From Dasypus novemcinctus (Eukaryota > Chordata > Mammalia > Cingulata > Dasypodidae), in contig NC_080682.1 in the NCBI RefSeq assembly GCF_030445035.2, forward strand, positions 27,262,770 through 27,326,769: a stretch of DNA of 64,000 bases, in the 5' to 3' direction. Numbering within the stretch: position 1 is the stretch's first letter; each line of letters opens with the position of its first letter. The notes under the pieces were generated by a model, which was not told the origin of the DNA, ran no database searches, and worked only from the letters and a program-made list of their open reading frames with translations. The position numbers were made by a program, and so were the translations under genes. Shown here one piece after another: positions 45,850 to 59,200 of the stretch.

Positions 45850-48740
45850 ATACTTTGTAAAAAGCTCAAAAACCAAGTGTTGGGATGGTGGTATATAAAG
45901 CAATATTTGTGTACATTTTGAAATTAAGATGGTGTCAAATCAAATGAGATTGTTATAGATTTAGAATGTTTTATTTAAGCACAATAGTAACCACAGATGA
46001 GATACCTGAAAAAATAAGCAGAAGGGAATGAGAAGGACTCAAAATACTACAATACAAAATATAGAATGGATTTGAAAATATACATTAATGGAAGAAGAGA
46101 GCGACAAAATTTATAAAGCAAAAATTGTAAATATTAAAATGACAGAAGAGGTTTCTAGATTATTAGTAGCTACTTTAAATAAAAATGGACTAAAATCCTC
46201 ATCAAAATACAAGATGGGACAATAGTTAAAACTATATGTTTTGTGCCAGAGACTCAATTTAAATTCAAAGATACAAGACTGTTGAAAATGTTAAATGTAA
46301 ACAGTAACTAACTGTCAGTTGGGATAGCAATACTAGTATCAGATAAAGTATTATTTGAGTACAAAACTGTTAAAACAGACAAAGGTGTAGATTAGATAAT
46401 GATAAAGTCATCAATTCAAAAAAAGAATATAACAGTTGTAAATATATATGTGCTGAAACAGCAGAGGTCCACAAGAATAAAGCTAATATTGACATTTTTG
46501 AAAGGAAAGAGAGATAGTTCTATAATATAATAAAAAATAAATTTCATTATATAACAATTAATAATGGATACAATTTTATAATAGAAATTTGATAAGAAAA
46601 TGGAAGACTGAGTAATAATATAAATAAAGTAGGGATAAGGTATATATGTAGATCACTTCATCCAGAAGATCAGAATGTACATTCTTCTCTAGTGCACATG
46701 GGTAATTCTTCAAAATAGACCAAATATAAGATTGCATTACAAAACTTAGTAATCTCATTAACAAGATTTAAATTGTACAGTAAATCTTCTCTGACAGCAA
46801 AGAATTGATGCTAGAGATCAATAACAGTGGGATAATTGGAAAATTCACTTGTATGTGGAAATTATAAAGTGCATTCTTGAACAACTAATGGGTCAATGAA
46901 TAAATCACATAGGCGATTAAGAACTATCTTGAGGTAAATGGCAAAAAAATAAAACACAATCATAGCAAATCTTATAGCTGCAGCAAAGAGCAGTGGCGAG
47001 AGGGAAATTTACAGCTCTGAATGATTGCAATATAAAAGGAAAAGAATATTAAATATGACACCTAACCTCAAAACATGATGTACTAGAAACCAAAGAGCAA
47101 AATTAATACACAAGGAGAAGTTGGATAAAATTAAAGCAGTTATAGTGGAGATAAATGAAATAAAATATAAAACCACAGTAGAGAAATTGAATGAAATCCA
47201 AAGTTGAATCTTTGGAAAGATCAATAATATTGATGAAATGTTTGCTAGTTTGACAAAGACAAAAAGGGAAAGGACAGAAATAACTAAAATAACAAATGAA
47301 AAGGGAGTACAAGATGATAGTTCAAACAATAGTGCCCCAACAAAACAGATAAACTGGATTAAATGAACAAGTTCTTAGAAACACACAACTGCCTATTTGA
47401 CTGAAGAGGAACTAGAAAACCTCAATAGACCAAAAATAAACAGATGAAATCACTAATGAAATCCTCACAACAAAGAAAATTACAGGAAATGATGCACCAT
47501 TGATAAATTTCACCAGACATTCAAATACACAAATCCTTCTCACATTCCTTCAAAATATTGAACCAAAGGAAATACCACATAACTCATTCCATGGGTTGAG
47601 CATCACTCAAACACCAAATGGCAATAAAGGCATCACAATAAAATTATGGACCAATATACCTTATGAATATTGATGCAAAAATATTCAATAAAACTAGCAA
47701 ACAGAATCCAAGAGCACATTTTACAAATACACACCATCATCAAATGAGATTTATCCCGAGCATACAATGGTGGTTCAACATAAGAAAATTAGTAATGTAA
47801 AACACCATATTAATAATATGAAGTTCAAAAAAACAAACAAAAATATAAAAGCATGATGATCTAAATTTGTGCAGGTAGGTCATTTGACAAAATTAAGCAT
47901 CCTTATTATAAAAATCACCAAAAGACTAGGAATAGGAAGAAATTAACTCAAAATGGTAAAAGTTCAATATGAAAATCACATGGTTGGTATCATATTCAGG
48001 GAAAGAAAAATATGCTCACTGTCAACAGCATTATTTAAATTTATAATGTCAGTTCTAGCCAGAGTAATTAGGCAAAAAAATAAATAAAACGCATCCTTTT
48101 GGAAAAGAAGAGTTAAAACTATCCTCATTTGCAGATGATGTGATCCTATATATAGAAAATTCTCAAAATCCAAAACAAATATAAGATCTGATAATTATTT
48201 CATCAAAATGCAGAGTCCAATAACAACACAAAAAGTCATTGATGCCTCTACATATTAGTAATTAACAATTTTTAAATGACATCAATTATAAAATTCCATA
48301 TACTAGGGTGAATGTAAAAATTAAAAAATAAGATGAAATTTAGCCAGGATTCTAAAGGAATTATACTAAAAAAACCCCTGCATAGTATTGCTGAAAACAT
48401 TCAAAGAAGATATAAGTAAATGTAAGGGTATTCCATGTTCATGAAATTTAAGACTAAATATTGTTAAGGTGTCAAATCTACCCAAAGTGCTTTACAGATT
48501 CAATGCAATATCAGTCAGATTTCAACAGACGTCTTAGCAAAAATGGTAAAGTCAATCAACAAATTTGTATAGAAGAGTAAAGAAAAAATAGTCAAAAATA
48601 TCCTAAAAACTGAAGGATATTGGAGCCATAACACATCTCAATTTTAAAATTTATTACAAGGCTACAGTAATCAAAATATTATGATATGGGCAGATGGGGT
48701 TGGAGTAGGCAGACAAGGCCCAACTTTCTTACAAAAACAA
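45850..48740 (+). pseudogene. L1 ORF2 pseudogene (copy B)
   Basis: The partner of 10,870-13,790. The FADDV-type reverse-transcriptase block is readable near 48,129-48,145. Numerous stops and indels separate it from a working ORF2. Confidence 0.8.
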
Positions 48741-49487
48741 TGAAAAAAAGGCAAAAAGCTATATGAGGGACCTGAGTTGGGGTCAGCAGATCAGGAAGGT
48801 GCTGCAAAACAATGAGGAGGGTGATGAAAAGAGATGAACAGCATAAACTACAACTATGACTTTCTAAACCCCCATGATGAAAGGAATGGTCCCCAGTCTC
48901 CACCCTCTGGGTGTAGAGACTAGAAAAAACTCATGTCTAACTGTAGCTGACTGAAAGGGGAGCAGACATCTTCCTCTCTAAGAGGAGGGAAGGTACAGTG
49001 GAGGGAGGACAGTAGTTTCTCTTCAGTGAATTTGGCCAGCAGAGCCGCCTTTGAATTTCAGCTCTAGCCAGATCAGGAGAACAGGTAAGCATTGAAAGAG
49101 ACACATCCATGGAAAGTTTCAACAATGAGCACCATCTGCTAGTCAGCCAAGAATATGCAAGGAGAATATTTGCTTTTAGTTCTCTCTTATCTCAAATCCC
49201 TGGGAAAAAAACCTGCACCCCATTAGTGAGTCCCTCACTTGAGAGACTTAAGCTGGACAATTGTAAAGACACAGAATAAGTTGAATCAAAAATCAAAGAA
49301 GAGCCTTTGAAAAACACTTATAAGAGAGAGGGAGACATTGACCATCATAGTAAATTCACTAGCATACTCAGATGTCAATATCTAAACAAAAAATTAAAAA
49401 CCATACTAAGAAACAGGAAAGGATGGCCCAGCCAAAGGACCAAAACAAATATACTGATGAGATACAGGAATTAATACAACTAATCAA
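48740..49487 (+). mobile_element. L1 5' UTR and ORF1 start, broken by ERV1 LTR (copy B)
   Basis: The partner of 13,800-14,553, ending at the same L1 word (acaactaatcaa) immediately before the LTR. Confidence 0.6.
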
Positions 49488-50022
49488 TGATAACTAAGGC
49501 AGGTTAGTATAGAAAAAGAGGGAAAACTTGAGCCACACTTGGCAGGGAACAAGGCTGTTAGACCATACCTGACAATCTCCTGAAAGAAGGCTACTACTAA
49601 GAATAAAGCTGGAATGAAGCTATCAAGACCTTGGCCAGGAGGTCCTACTTGGAACTCTTTCCAGGGACAAGTAGAGGTCCCAGATAACTACACAGACCTC
49701 CTTATTGGTCCTGGATAACCCCAAACAAAAGATCATATCACTGGCCCCTTGAGAACTAACCTAATTGGTGGGTTAACTAATCAGAACAGAAAACATTAGA
49801 AAATGGGAGGAATGAATAATTGCTTAATAAAGGTAGACCCCTGAACCACAAATATTTTCTCTGTGTATGGAGGAGCCCACATTCACAACTGGGTGTGTAC
49901 TTTTGTTCTTTCCTCTCATTTCTCAATAAACTCTTTTTGCTGGGCTAACTAAACTAGCATAATCATAAATTATTTTTTATAACATAGGGAAGAACAGATC
50001 AATCCAACATCCTCTGACTTCA
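49488..50022 (+). mobile_element. 5' LTR of ERV1 provirus (copy B)
   Basis: 535 bp, TGATAACTAAGG to ..CTTCA, with AATAAA at 49,925-49,930. It is colinear with 14,554-15,089. Confidence 0.82.
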
Positions 50023-50024
50023 TT

Positions 50025-50042
50025 TGGTGAGCCAGCCAGGAG
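50025..50042 (+). promoter_or_regulatory. Primer-binding site of ERV1, tRNA-Arg type (copy B)
   Basis: TGGTGAGCCAGCCAGGAG matches the complement of the tRNA-Arg(ACG) 3' end plus CCA at 17 of 18 positions. The one difference is a C-to-T at a CpG. It is better preserved than in copy A. Confidence 0.72.
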
Positions 50043-51141
50043 TTCTACTGGCAGGTAACTCTCCCTGACCCCCAGCAAAGACTAGTGAGCCTAACCTTTT
50101 AATTATAGATGGTCTGTGCCCTCTTTTACTTGTTTGCCATATCCTCTTCTGTCATTTTCCACATTCTCCTGGATAGTCTCTGACAGGACATAAACTTGAT
50201 CTGTCCAGACTTCCAGCTCTCTTTTCATAGGTGGCAGGTGTGAACCCTCATATCCTGTAGATTCATGGAAGCCCTGGATGAAGGGTAAAACCATCCCTGA
50301 GACATGACTAGGCCTCTGTTCTGAGATGAGCAGAAGTCTGTTGGCAATCTATCAGGCTCCTCTGTGAGTTCAGAATGGCTATCACCTGTTGTATGGTGTC
50401 CTTAAGCCACTAGTTAACTACTTTTAATTAGCAATGCTTTCAATCTTCCAACTACTGCTGTCCTTATTTGAGCCTGTGAGATGCTCCGGAATGATTTAGG
50501 AATTGAAAATACATTTGCTAGAGAGGCTTTGTTTCCATATTTGATAGCACAGGGAAACTCTGTTCCTTCTTAGCCCCAGGAGGCCCAGAGACTGGCTTGG
50601 GACTTCCAAGTCTGTTTTCTGGCTAGCACAGAATAATTATTTTCTAATATCTTTTTGAACTTTTAATGTCAGTTTAACTGCAAAACTCCCTGGCAATGTC
50701 CATGAAATTAGAGCACTTTGTAAGACCTCTTCAAGAGTAGGCCAAAAGGAAGGTTTTAAGCCAAACCATTTTCTAGGAAAAATAACCCATCTTGGGAGCT
50801 TTGGTCCAGAAACCATGTCCAGACATCTTCAACGACCTAATTTACCAAGGTGACACCCAATGGCATACCTCTGAATCATTAGGAACCTGAGAACCAGGAC
50901 AGAAGCCTCTAAAACATCCCCAAGGCCTGAGCAACTTGGAAGCTTTGACACGGACGGTAGGAGTTTATTCAGGACCAGAGTCTGGGGTGCCAGATTGGCT
51001 GAGAAATTCTTTTCCAATTTTCCCTAGAAAAATGGGCATGGCCTTGGCATAATAGCAGACTCACAAATGGGATGTTGTTTCAAGAACTGGACAACCTGGC
51101 CCACTGAAAATTTGAGGTAAGAGAAACTTCTCTTCTTCTGT

Positions 51142-51158
51142 AACAGTGCATAGCTGCA
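51142..51158 (+). repeat. Target-site duplication of DAS-SINE, left
   Basis: aacagtgcatagctgca here and again at 51,573-51,589. Copy A has it once, near 16,204-16,220. Confidence 0.95.
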
Positions 51159-51572
51159 TGGGAAGTGGACTTTGCCCAGTGATTAGGGTGTCTGTCTACC
51201 ATATGGGAGGTCCAAATCCCAGGCCTCCTTGACCCGTGTGGAGCTGGCCCATGCGCAATGATTGCCATGCCATGCAGGGGTGTTCCCATGTAGGGGAGCC
51301 CCACACGCAAGGAGTGCACCCCATAAGGAGAGCTGCCCAGCATGAAAGAAAGTGCAGCCTACCTAAGAATGGTGCTGCCCACATAGAGAGCTGACACAAC
51401 AAGATGACACACACAATAAAAAGAAACACAGATTCCTGTGCCGCTGAAAACAACAGAAGCAGACAAAGTAGATGCAGGAAATAGACATAGAGAACAGACA
51501 ACTGGGGTGGGGGGGGGGGAGAGAAATAAATAAATCTTTAAAAAAAAATTTTTTAAATGTTAAATAAAACAA
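51159..51572 (+). mobile_element. DAS-SINE, copy 3, specific to duplicate B
   Basis: Plus-oriented. The tRNA-like head is at 51,160-51,235 (cccagtgattagggtgtc as A box, gtccaaatcccaggcc as B box). It is followed by the body, a poly-G run near 51,509-51,519 and an A-rich tail ending near 51,572. Perfect 17 bp direct repeats flank it, and copy A has the empty site, so it inserted after the duplication. Confidence 0.95.
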
Positions 51573-53847
51573 AACAGTGCATAGCTGCAATACTCCCTTG
51601 AAATGGTTAGCAATGGCCTGCCAGTGACACTCTAAATTTATAACCCTATCTTGCATTTAGATCTCCCACATCAAAGTGAAGGGAAGCAACCATAGATTCC
51701 ATATGTTCAAATTTTTGTGGCTCTATCTCAGAATGAAAGTTTAAATCAGTTTTGCAGGTTGTGTTATGTTCAGGACGTGAACTTCAGAAATAGAAATTCA
51801 CAAAAGAAAAAGCCAGAGAAAAAAGATACAGAAAAGAGAGAAACAGAGAAATAGGAGCCAGAGTAAAAGGAACCTGAATAAAGGAAGGTGATATATTAGA
51901 TGGCCCCCTCCTCAGTTTTCATCTGCATGTAACCTGATTCCCAAGCCTGAGGTTCCCAAGCCTGAGGTTCCTGAGCCTGAAGTTCCCAAACTTAACGCCC
52001 CTGAATATAAGGCCCCCAAAACTGAGCCTCCCTTGGAACCACCTCCAGCCTCCACACCCCTAGTTTGCATGCACATAGCTAGTCCAACAGGAGTCACCAG
52101 GAGTGGGCCATCTTTTCACTTACCAATGGACCTGGGAATGGTCTCTATCCAATAAGGGAAAGAGTAAATGGAGATATGGGAACAATTAGAGTCCATGTAC
52201 CCTTATCCCTGACAATGTAAAAAACAGATGAGGAGATTTTCTGGGGACCCAGCTAAATTTGCCAAGGAATTCCAGTAATTGGTCCTAAATTTTGAGCTAA
52301 TATAGGGAGATATACATGTTATCCTAGCCACATGCTGCACCCCTGAAGAAAAATGACCCATCTGCGAGGAAGCCCAGGAACATGTCATTAAGATGGTGGC
52401 CCAAGAGCCCCAGCAACCTGCTGTAGGGGCAAAACCAGTCCCATATACTGATCCTAACTTGGATTACTGAATAGGACAAGCAGACCTATGGAAAAGAGAT
52501 CATATAGTAGCATGTTTATTAGAGGGAATGAGAAGGTGTGTCATCAGTTCATTAAATACAATAAGCTGCAAGAAAAAAAAAACAGGAAAAAAAGGAAAAA
52601 CCTGCCCTGTTCCAAGGGAAACAAGGGGAAACTAAGAGAAAGTATGCCCAGTGTATTACTCAGCAGGAGGGGTGCTGATGCAAAGTACCAGAAATCTGTT
52701 GTTTTTTATGGAGAGTATTTATTTGGGGTTGAAGCTTACAGTTATAAGCCCTGAAAGGGTCCAACTCAAAGTTTTTTTCCTAACTAAATTCTGTTGCCAC
52801 ATCTTGAAGTGAGATTTTGGGCAATATCTGTGAGGGTTCAGCCTTCCTATTTCCTCTTAAGTCTCTCTTAGGACAAGCTTCTTCCAATCTCAGTTGTAGG
52901 CTGACATAGAGTCCATTTCTTTCTGCACTCAGCTCTTATATTCTCTTCATGAGGTCAGCTGTAAACTTTCAGGTGAATAGCTCATCTCTCCCTGGGGGTC
53001 CAGGATCAAAATTCTCTCCTCTGCCTTGTCTCTGGAACTCTCAGTTTTCCCATGTGTATCTTCTCCTGTGTGCCTTCTTGTTTGAGTGTTCATTTATATA
53101 CCCCACCAAATGAGTGGGGAATTAACCCTGAGTCATGACCTACAGACATGATCAAATCAAAACCCTGACCCTGATTTAATCAAGTAAATGTACAATCTTT
53201 GAATTTAATATAATCAGAGGGTATCATATGCAGAGGAGCAGACCAGTTTACAAACGATCTGTATCTCTTTTTAGAATTCATAAATAATATCAACCTGCCA
53301 CACCCAAGTTAATATGGACTCAATGGAGGGACAGATTATTTTAAACACCTCTTTTATAAGCCAGCTCCAGATATAGAGCAAAACTCCAAAAGCTAGCACT
53401 AGGATCCCAAACCCCAAAGAATTCTCTTTTAGAATCAGCTTTTTTCTATCTTCAACAAATGCAACAAAGTCATCAAAGAATTGAAAGTAAGGAGAGACAG
53501 GAAGAAGACTCACTTTATAACAGTCACCATGGGTAGTGGCCTGCCACCTCAAAGTCATCCCAGCTCAGACTCCAAAGCATCAAGATCCTGCTTCAACTAT
53601 GGAAAGTTGGCCACTGGAACAAAGGCTGCCCCAGATCACCACTTCCTCACAGTGAGCAACCTGGTCCCTGCCCCTGATGTGGGAAAGCAGTCCATTTGTC
53701 TCTGGAGTACATCAAATAATGAAGGGGTGTAGAGAATAACCATTGACCCTTATGACAATGACTGAGAAGGGCTGATGGGGCCTGGGCAAAAAGGAGCTCC
53801 TTGGACAACTCAGTGGAACATCAACCTGAAGGAGCCCTGGGCAAATT

Positions 53848-54370
53848 TCAACATGGCAGATAAGAATATTAACATTATAATTGATACAGAAGCCTTCTAT
53901 TCAGTTCTTACCTGTCACTCCTAACTCCCCCCTTCTGGAACCTGTTGATTAGTGGATCTTGAAGATAAATCTTAAATTAAATCCTTTACTGAGCCTCTCC
54001 TCTGTCAAACAGGAGACCTAATATTAAGTCATCAATTTTTAATTTTCCTTGACTGCCCTACTGGGACAGGACATTCTTCATACCTTGGGGGCATGCCTCC
54101 AAGTAATAGGAATAAATAAAACCTCTAAGATTCCTGTAGCACAACTTTCAAAAGAATAATGTAGAGTCTTATGCTTAACCATTATTCTAGATAAGGAACT
54201 ATTTGCCTCATCAACAGCCATATTGCATAAAATCAATAGTAAAGTAAATCCTATGGTCTGGGAAACTGGGGTGCCCATATGGGCCCTCCAGGTTCCCCAT
54301 TTTCCATTGCTTATAATACCAACAAGCTGTACTTTCATACAAAGCAATACCCCCTTAGAGAGGAAGTTTT
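53848..54370 (+). pseudogene. pro: ERV1 protease remnant (copy B only)
   Basis: gag passes directly into protease. The active-site region reads IIDTEAFYSVL at about 53,877-53,909, so the glycine of the usual DTG triad is glutamate. Frame changes follow, and a repeat interrupts at about 54,372. Copy A lacks this whole part. Confidence 0.65.
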
Positions 54371-54371
54371 T

Positions 54372-54765
54372 AAAGGCCTAATGGAAGAAATTGTAGCAAT
54401 GATGTGGAGAAAGTGGTCACAGTAGTTGCTGAGGGCAGGGAGAGGGAAGAAGAGATGTGATGTGGGGGCATTTTTGGAACTTGGAGTTGTCCTAAATGAT
54501 ATTGCAGGGACAGATGCTGGGCATTATATATCCTGCCATAACTCACTGAATGTACTGGGGGAGAGTGTAAACTATTAACTATGCGAGGTAGCAGTGCCCC
54601 AAAATGTATTCACCAAATACAATTAATGTACCACAATGATAAGAGAGGTTGTTGATGTGGGAGAAGTTGGGTGGGGTGGGGTGTGGAGTATAGGGGAACC
54701 TCATATTTTTTTAATGTAACATTTTTTGTGATTCATGTCTCTTCAAAAAAGTATAATTAAAAAAG
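54372..54765 (+). mobile_element. 5'-truncated L1-derived tail inserted in ERV1 pol
   Basis: Starting near gaagaaattgtagcaatgatg, this follows the tail family of 27,670-28,075 and ends in an A-rich stretch at 54,745-54,766. It separates protease from reverse transcriptase. Confidence 0.7.
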
Positions 54766-55500
54766 TTTCTGGAGAGGTGCCTACTAATCCCCTGCCAATC
54801 TCCTTGCAACATGCCCATTTTTCCTATATAAAAGCCCAACAGCACTTACCAGCTGGTTCAAAACTTAAAAGCAGTTAATAGCTTTTTATACTGATCCACC
54901 AGGTCATATCCAACTATTATAGTCTGGTAACCTAGGTCCTAAAAAGAACAGCTTGGTTTGCTATTCTTGACATAAAGGATGCCTTTTTCTGCATTCAACT
55001 CTACTATTCTCCCAAATTCTTTTTCCTTTTGAAGGCATGTATCCAATTTTAAAACTCCAGTCCAGCTTATGTGGACCATGGTGTTACAAGGGTTTTTAGA
55101 CGGACCCCATATTTTGAGGAATACCTTAGCTCAGGACCTAGCTGATCATGACTTGCTTCAGAGCTCCCTTTTACAATATGTGGATGATCTGTTGATTTGC
55201 AGTCCAACAAAAGAAATTTCTAATGCCAACACCATTTAGGTCCTTAATTTCCTAGCCTATAGGGACAATAGAGAGTTGGCACAAATCTCTCAGTAGAAAG
55301 TTTACTATTTAAGGTAAAAATCTCTTAGAAGAAAGTCTAGTATTTATGTTTTCTTCTCACTCCAGGGGAAAGGGCTCTCTCCCCAGAGAGAGTTCAAGCC
55401 ATGACTAGCATCCCTCAGCCCAAAACAAAAAAACAACTGTGGACTTTCCTAGGAATGTCTAGTTACTGAAGACTGTGGATACCCAGGTTTGGCAAAATAG
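54766..55500 (+). pseudogene. pol: ERV1 reverse transcriptase remnant
   Basis: In shifting frames one can read AWFAILDIKDAFFCI-like text near 54,955-55,000 (first catalytic aspartate), then LQYVDDLLICSPTKEIS near 55,174-55,224 (intact YVDD), then LWTFLGMSSY followed by a stop near 55,440-55,470. The order and wording are those of gammaretroviral reverse transcriptase. Many frameshifts occur and no product is possible. Confidence 0.8.
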
Positions 55501-56205
55501 TCCAGCCACTGGTGGAGTTGTTACAGGGACTGATAACCAATCCTCAGAATAGTGAGCAAACCAGGAAACTGCCTTTCTTACCTAAAAACAAGCTTTAATT
55601 CGTCCTCCAGTCTTAGGAATTCCTAGCCTAAACAAACTTTTCTTTCTGTATGTAACTGAGAGGAAGGGAGTGGCTCTCATAGTGTTAATCCAAAAACTGG
55701 ATGAGATTTCTCAACCAGTAGCTTATTTCTACAAATCTTTAGCTAACACAGTGCAGGGATGGCCACCTTGCCTGAGAACAGTGGGTGCAACCATGCTTTT
55801 AATTTAGCAAGTGTCCAAATTAACTTGGGAGCAACCTCTCATAGTCTTCTCCCACAGCAGGCAAAAGACTTGCTAGAGGCCAGGGGCCACCAATGGCTTA
55901 CAAATAGTCAGTTACTTAAATACCAGGCTCAAATAATAGAGACCCCTGAGGTGCAACTAAGGGTGTGTTAGACCTTAATCCCAGCCACAAGGGCCCCAAG
56001 GTCAGATTCTTAGGGACCCCTTGTCTGATCCTGCATTGATACTCATAATCAAAACTACTCAAGCTAGCCAGATTTACAGACTAAGCCTCCAGTAAACCCA
56101 GACTTAGAGTGATTCATATATGGAAACAATTTTATTAGGGAAGGAATTAAAAGGGCAGGCTAGAGTATTTGGGGAGATGGCATCAGGCTAACTGGCAGAG
56201 CTCAA
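55501..56205 (+). pseudogene. pol: ERV1 RNase H remnant, truncated by L1
   Basis: Connection and RNase H text is readable, including an open segment at 55,759-55,971 with PQQAKDLLEARGHQWLTN. LAELNALTKT lies near 56,196-56,225, the usual RNase H helix. L1 5' UTR-like sequence then takes over. Integrase, env and a 3' LTR are missing. Confidence 0.7.
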
Positions 56206-56209
56206 TGCT

Positions 56210-59200
56210 CTCACAAAAACAACCAAGAGCCAAAAGCTCTCTGAGGAACCTGCTTTGGGGATCAGCAGACCACAGCAGTGATACACAACACTCAGGAGAG
56301 TAAAGGACAGAGAGACAAAGAACCCTAAATGAAAACGTGAGTTATCAAGCCCCCATGGTGGCTGGGAAGGGTTCCATATCCCCACCCCAAGATATAAAGT
56401 CGAGGGAAAACCTCTGGCTCACTGCAACCAACTGAAAGGGAAACAGACATCTTACTCCATGTCAGTTATTTTGAGAGAAAACTAATCCTGAAGCAAATAG
56501 CAAGAGTGAAATAACAAATATCAGAAAAAAAAAGTTGAGACAAAAAAATCAAAAGCATGAATTAACATAAACAAAAATTGGTTCATTAAGAAGATTAGCA
56601 AAATTGATAAACCCTTAGCTAGACTAACAAAGAAAAAAGAGAAGGGATTCAAATTAATGAAATAAAAAATGAAAATGGGAATATTACCACTGATCCCATA
56701 GATATAAAAAAGCCTCATAAGAGGATACTATGAACAAATGGATGCCAAAAAAACTAGACAATGTAGATGAAATGGAAAAAAATCTTAGAAACATGTGAAT
56801 GAACTACCCAGGCTCTAGAAGAAATAGAAGACCTCAAAAAACTACAAGAGATTGAAATAGTCATCAAACGACTCCCCAGTATGAAAAGTCCAGGACCTTG
56901 TTGTTTCACAGCTGAGTTCTACCAAGCATTCAAAGAAAATTTAACATGAATCTTCCTCAAGCACTTCCAAAAAATTGAAGAAGGAACATTACCAAACTCA
57001 TTCCATGAAGTGAATACCACCCTAATACTAAAGCCAGATAAAGATCTAACCAAGAAAAAAACCATTTACCTAATGAATACAGATACAAAGGTCCTCAAAA
57101 CACACACACACACACACACACCTTGATAATTGAAGCCAACAAAACATTAAAAGAATTATTCATCATGATCAAGTGGATTTTTACCAGGTATGAAAGAGTA
57201 GTTCAAAACAAGAAAACCAACTGGCACAATACACCACATTAATAAAGCACAGGAGATAAATCACATGATCTTATCAAATGATGCAGAAAAAGCACTTGAT
57301 AAAACACAGTATCTTTTCTTGAAAATGTTCTACAAAAGACAGCAATTGAAGGAAATTTTCTCAACATGAAAAAGGACATGTATGCACAACACACAGATAA
57401 CATTGTACTCAATGGTGAAAGACTGAAAGTTTTCCCATTGAGATCTGAAAAAAGAAGAGGATGTCCACAGTCACCACTGTTGTTCAATATAGTGCTAGAG
57501 GCTCTAGCTAGAGTGATGAGGCAATAAAAAGAAATAAAATGTATCCAAATAGGAAAAGAAGTAAAATTTGCTATTTGCAGATCATAGTATCCTATATTTA
57601 GAACGTCCTGAAAAATCTACAACAAAGCTGCTAGAGCTAATGAATGATTTTAGTAGTGTATGGCTACAAGATCAATATGCCAAAATCAGTGGTGTTTCTC
57701 TACAGTAGTAATGCATAATCTGATGAGCAAGTCAGGGAAAAATTTCATTTAGAATAGCTGCTAAAATAATCAAATATATAGAAATATAATTAACCGAGGA
57801 TGTAAAGCACTTATTTTCAGAAAGTTGCAATGCATTGCTAAAAAAAATGAAAAAGAAAAGAGATGTAAATAATTGAAAGAACTCTCCATGTACCCAAATT
57901 GATAAACAGATTCAGTGCAATCCCAAAAAACATTCCACTGCATTATTTAAAGAAATGTAAAACACAATTATTAAATTTACTTGAAAGGATAAGGAGCCCT
58001 GAATAGTCAGAAACATATTAAAAATGGAAAACAAAGTTGGAGAACTTTCATTTCTGAACTTTAAATCAGATTACTGGCTACAGTGGTAAACAACAACAAC
58101 AACACATGGTACTGGCTTGAACAGAGACACGTAGAACTGTGGAACTGAATTCATGGTTAATAAACAGACCATAACATCTATGATCAAATGATTTTTGACA
58201 AGGCTTTCAAACTCACTCAGCTGTTGCAGAACACAATTTAACAAATGGTGCTTGGAAAACTGGATATACATAGCCAAAAGGAAGAAAGAAAACCACTGTC
58301 TCATGCCTTATACAAAAATTAATTCAAAATGGATCAGAGACCAAAACATAAATGGAAGAACCATAAAGGTCCTAAATAAAATGTAGGAAAACATCCTCAA
58401 GACCTCGTGTTATATGCTGTATTCTTAAACCTTGCACTGAAAACTTAGCAAAGAAAGAAAACATTGATAAATGGAACCTTGAACCTCCTCAAACTTCTTC
58501 AACACTTTTGTGATACACATGACTTTCAAGAAGGTGTAAAGGTAGCCTACTCAATGGGAGAAAATATTTGGAAACCACAAAGGAAATATTTTATTTCCTT
58601 TATATATAAAGAAACCATACAGCTCAACAATAAAAGAGCAAGCAATCAAATTAAAATTGGGCAGATTTAAATAGACATTTCTTCAAAGAGAAACTATAAG
58701 TGACCAAAAGCATATCACTATTAGGGAAATGCAAATCAAAACTATAATGAGATATCATCTCACATTTCATAGAATGACTATTATTTATAAAACACTAAAC
58801 TGTAAGTGCTGGAGAGAATGTGGAGAAGTAGGAATACTCTTTTACTGTTGGTGGGATTTTAAATTGGTGCAGCCTCTGTGGAAGACAGTTTGGCAGTTCC
58901 TCAGGAAGCCAAATATAAAATTGCCATATAAACGAGCAATTTCTCTATTAGAAATATATCCAGAAGAGCTGAAAACTGTGTCGTTAATAGATACCTGCAC
59001 ACTGTGTTCATAGTGACATTATTCAAAATTGCCAAAAGATGGAAACAACCCAAGTTACCATCAATCAATGAGTGGATAAAGGAAATATGGTATATAGATA
59101 TGATGGAATACTATGCTGCAGTTAGAGGAAATGAAATTGGAACACATGCTAACATGGATGAATTTTGAAGACACTATGCTAAGTGATGCTAGTCAGACAC

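Larger units (their letters stand above)
36920..53847 (+). repeat. Segmental duplication, copy B
   Basis: This is the direct partner of 1-18,484, with the same order of L1, MaLR-like element, L1, microsatellite and ERV1 5' end. It carries a DAS-SINE at 51,159-51,572 and about 60 extra bases near 41,280-41,340 that copy A lacks. It lacks the copy A insert at 515-2,350. Homology with A probably continues to the left of 36,920, because L1 sequence in B runs on to about 36,205 and copy A is cut by the window edge. Confidence 0.92.
50043..53847 (+). pseudogene. gag: ERV1 leader and gag remnant (copy B)
   Basis: Colinear with 15,110-18,484, and interrupted by the DAS-SINE at 51,159-51,572 and the older LTR-like insert at about 52,660-53,290. 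The nucleocapsid knuckle near 53,590 has lost a metal-binding cysteine (CFNYGK) and then shifts frame, so it is more decayed than in copy A. Capsid text is readable near 52,290-52,480. Confidence 0.75.
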
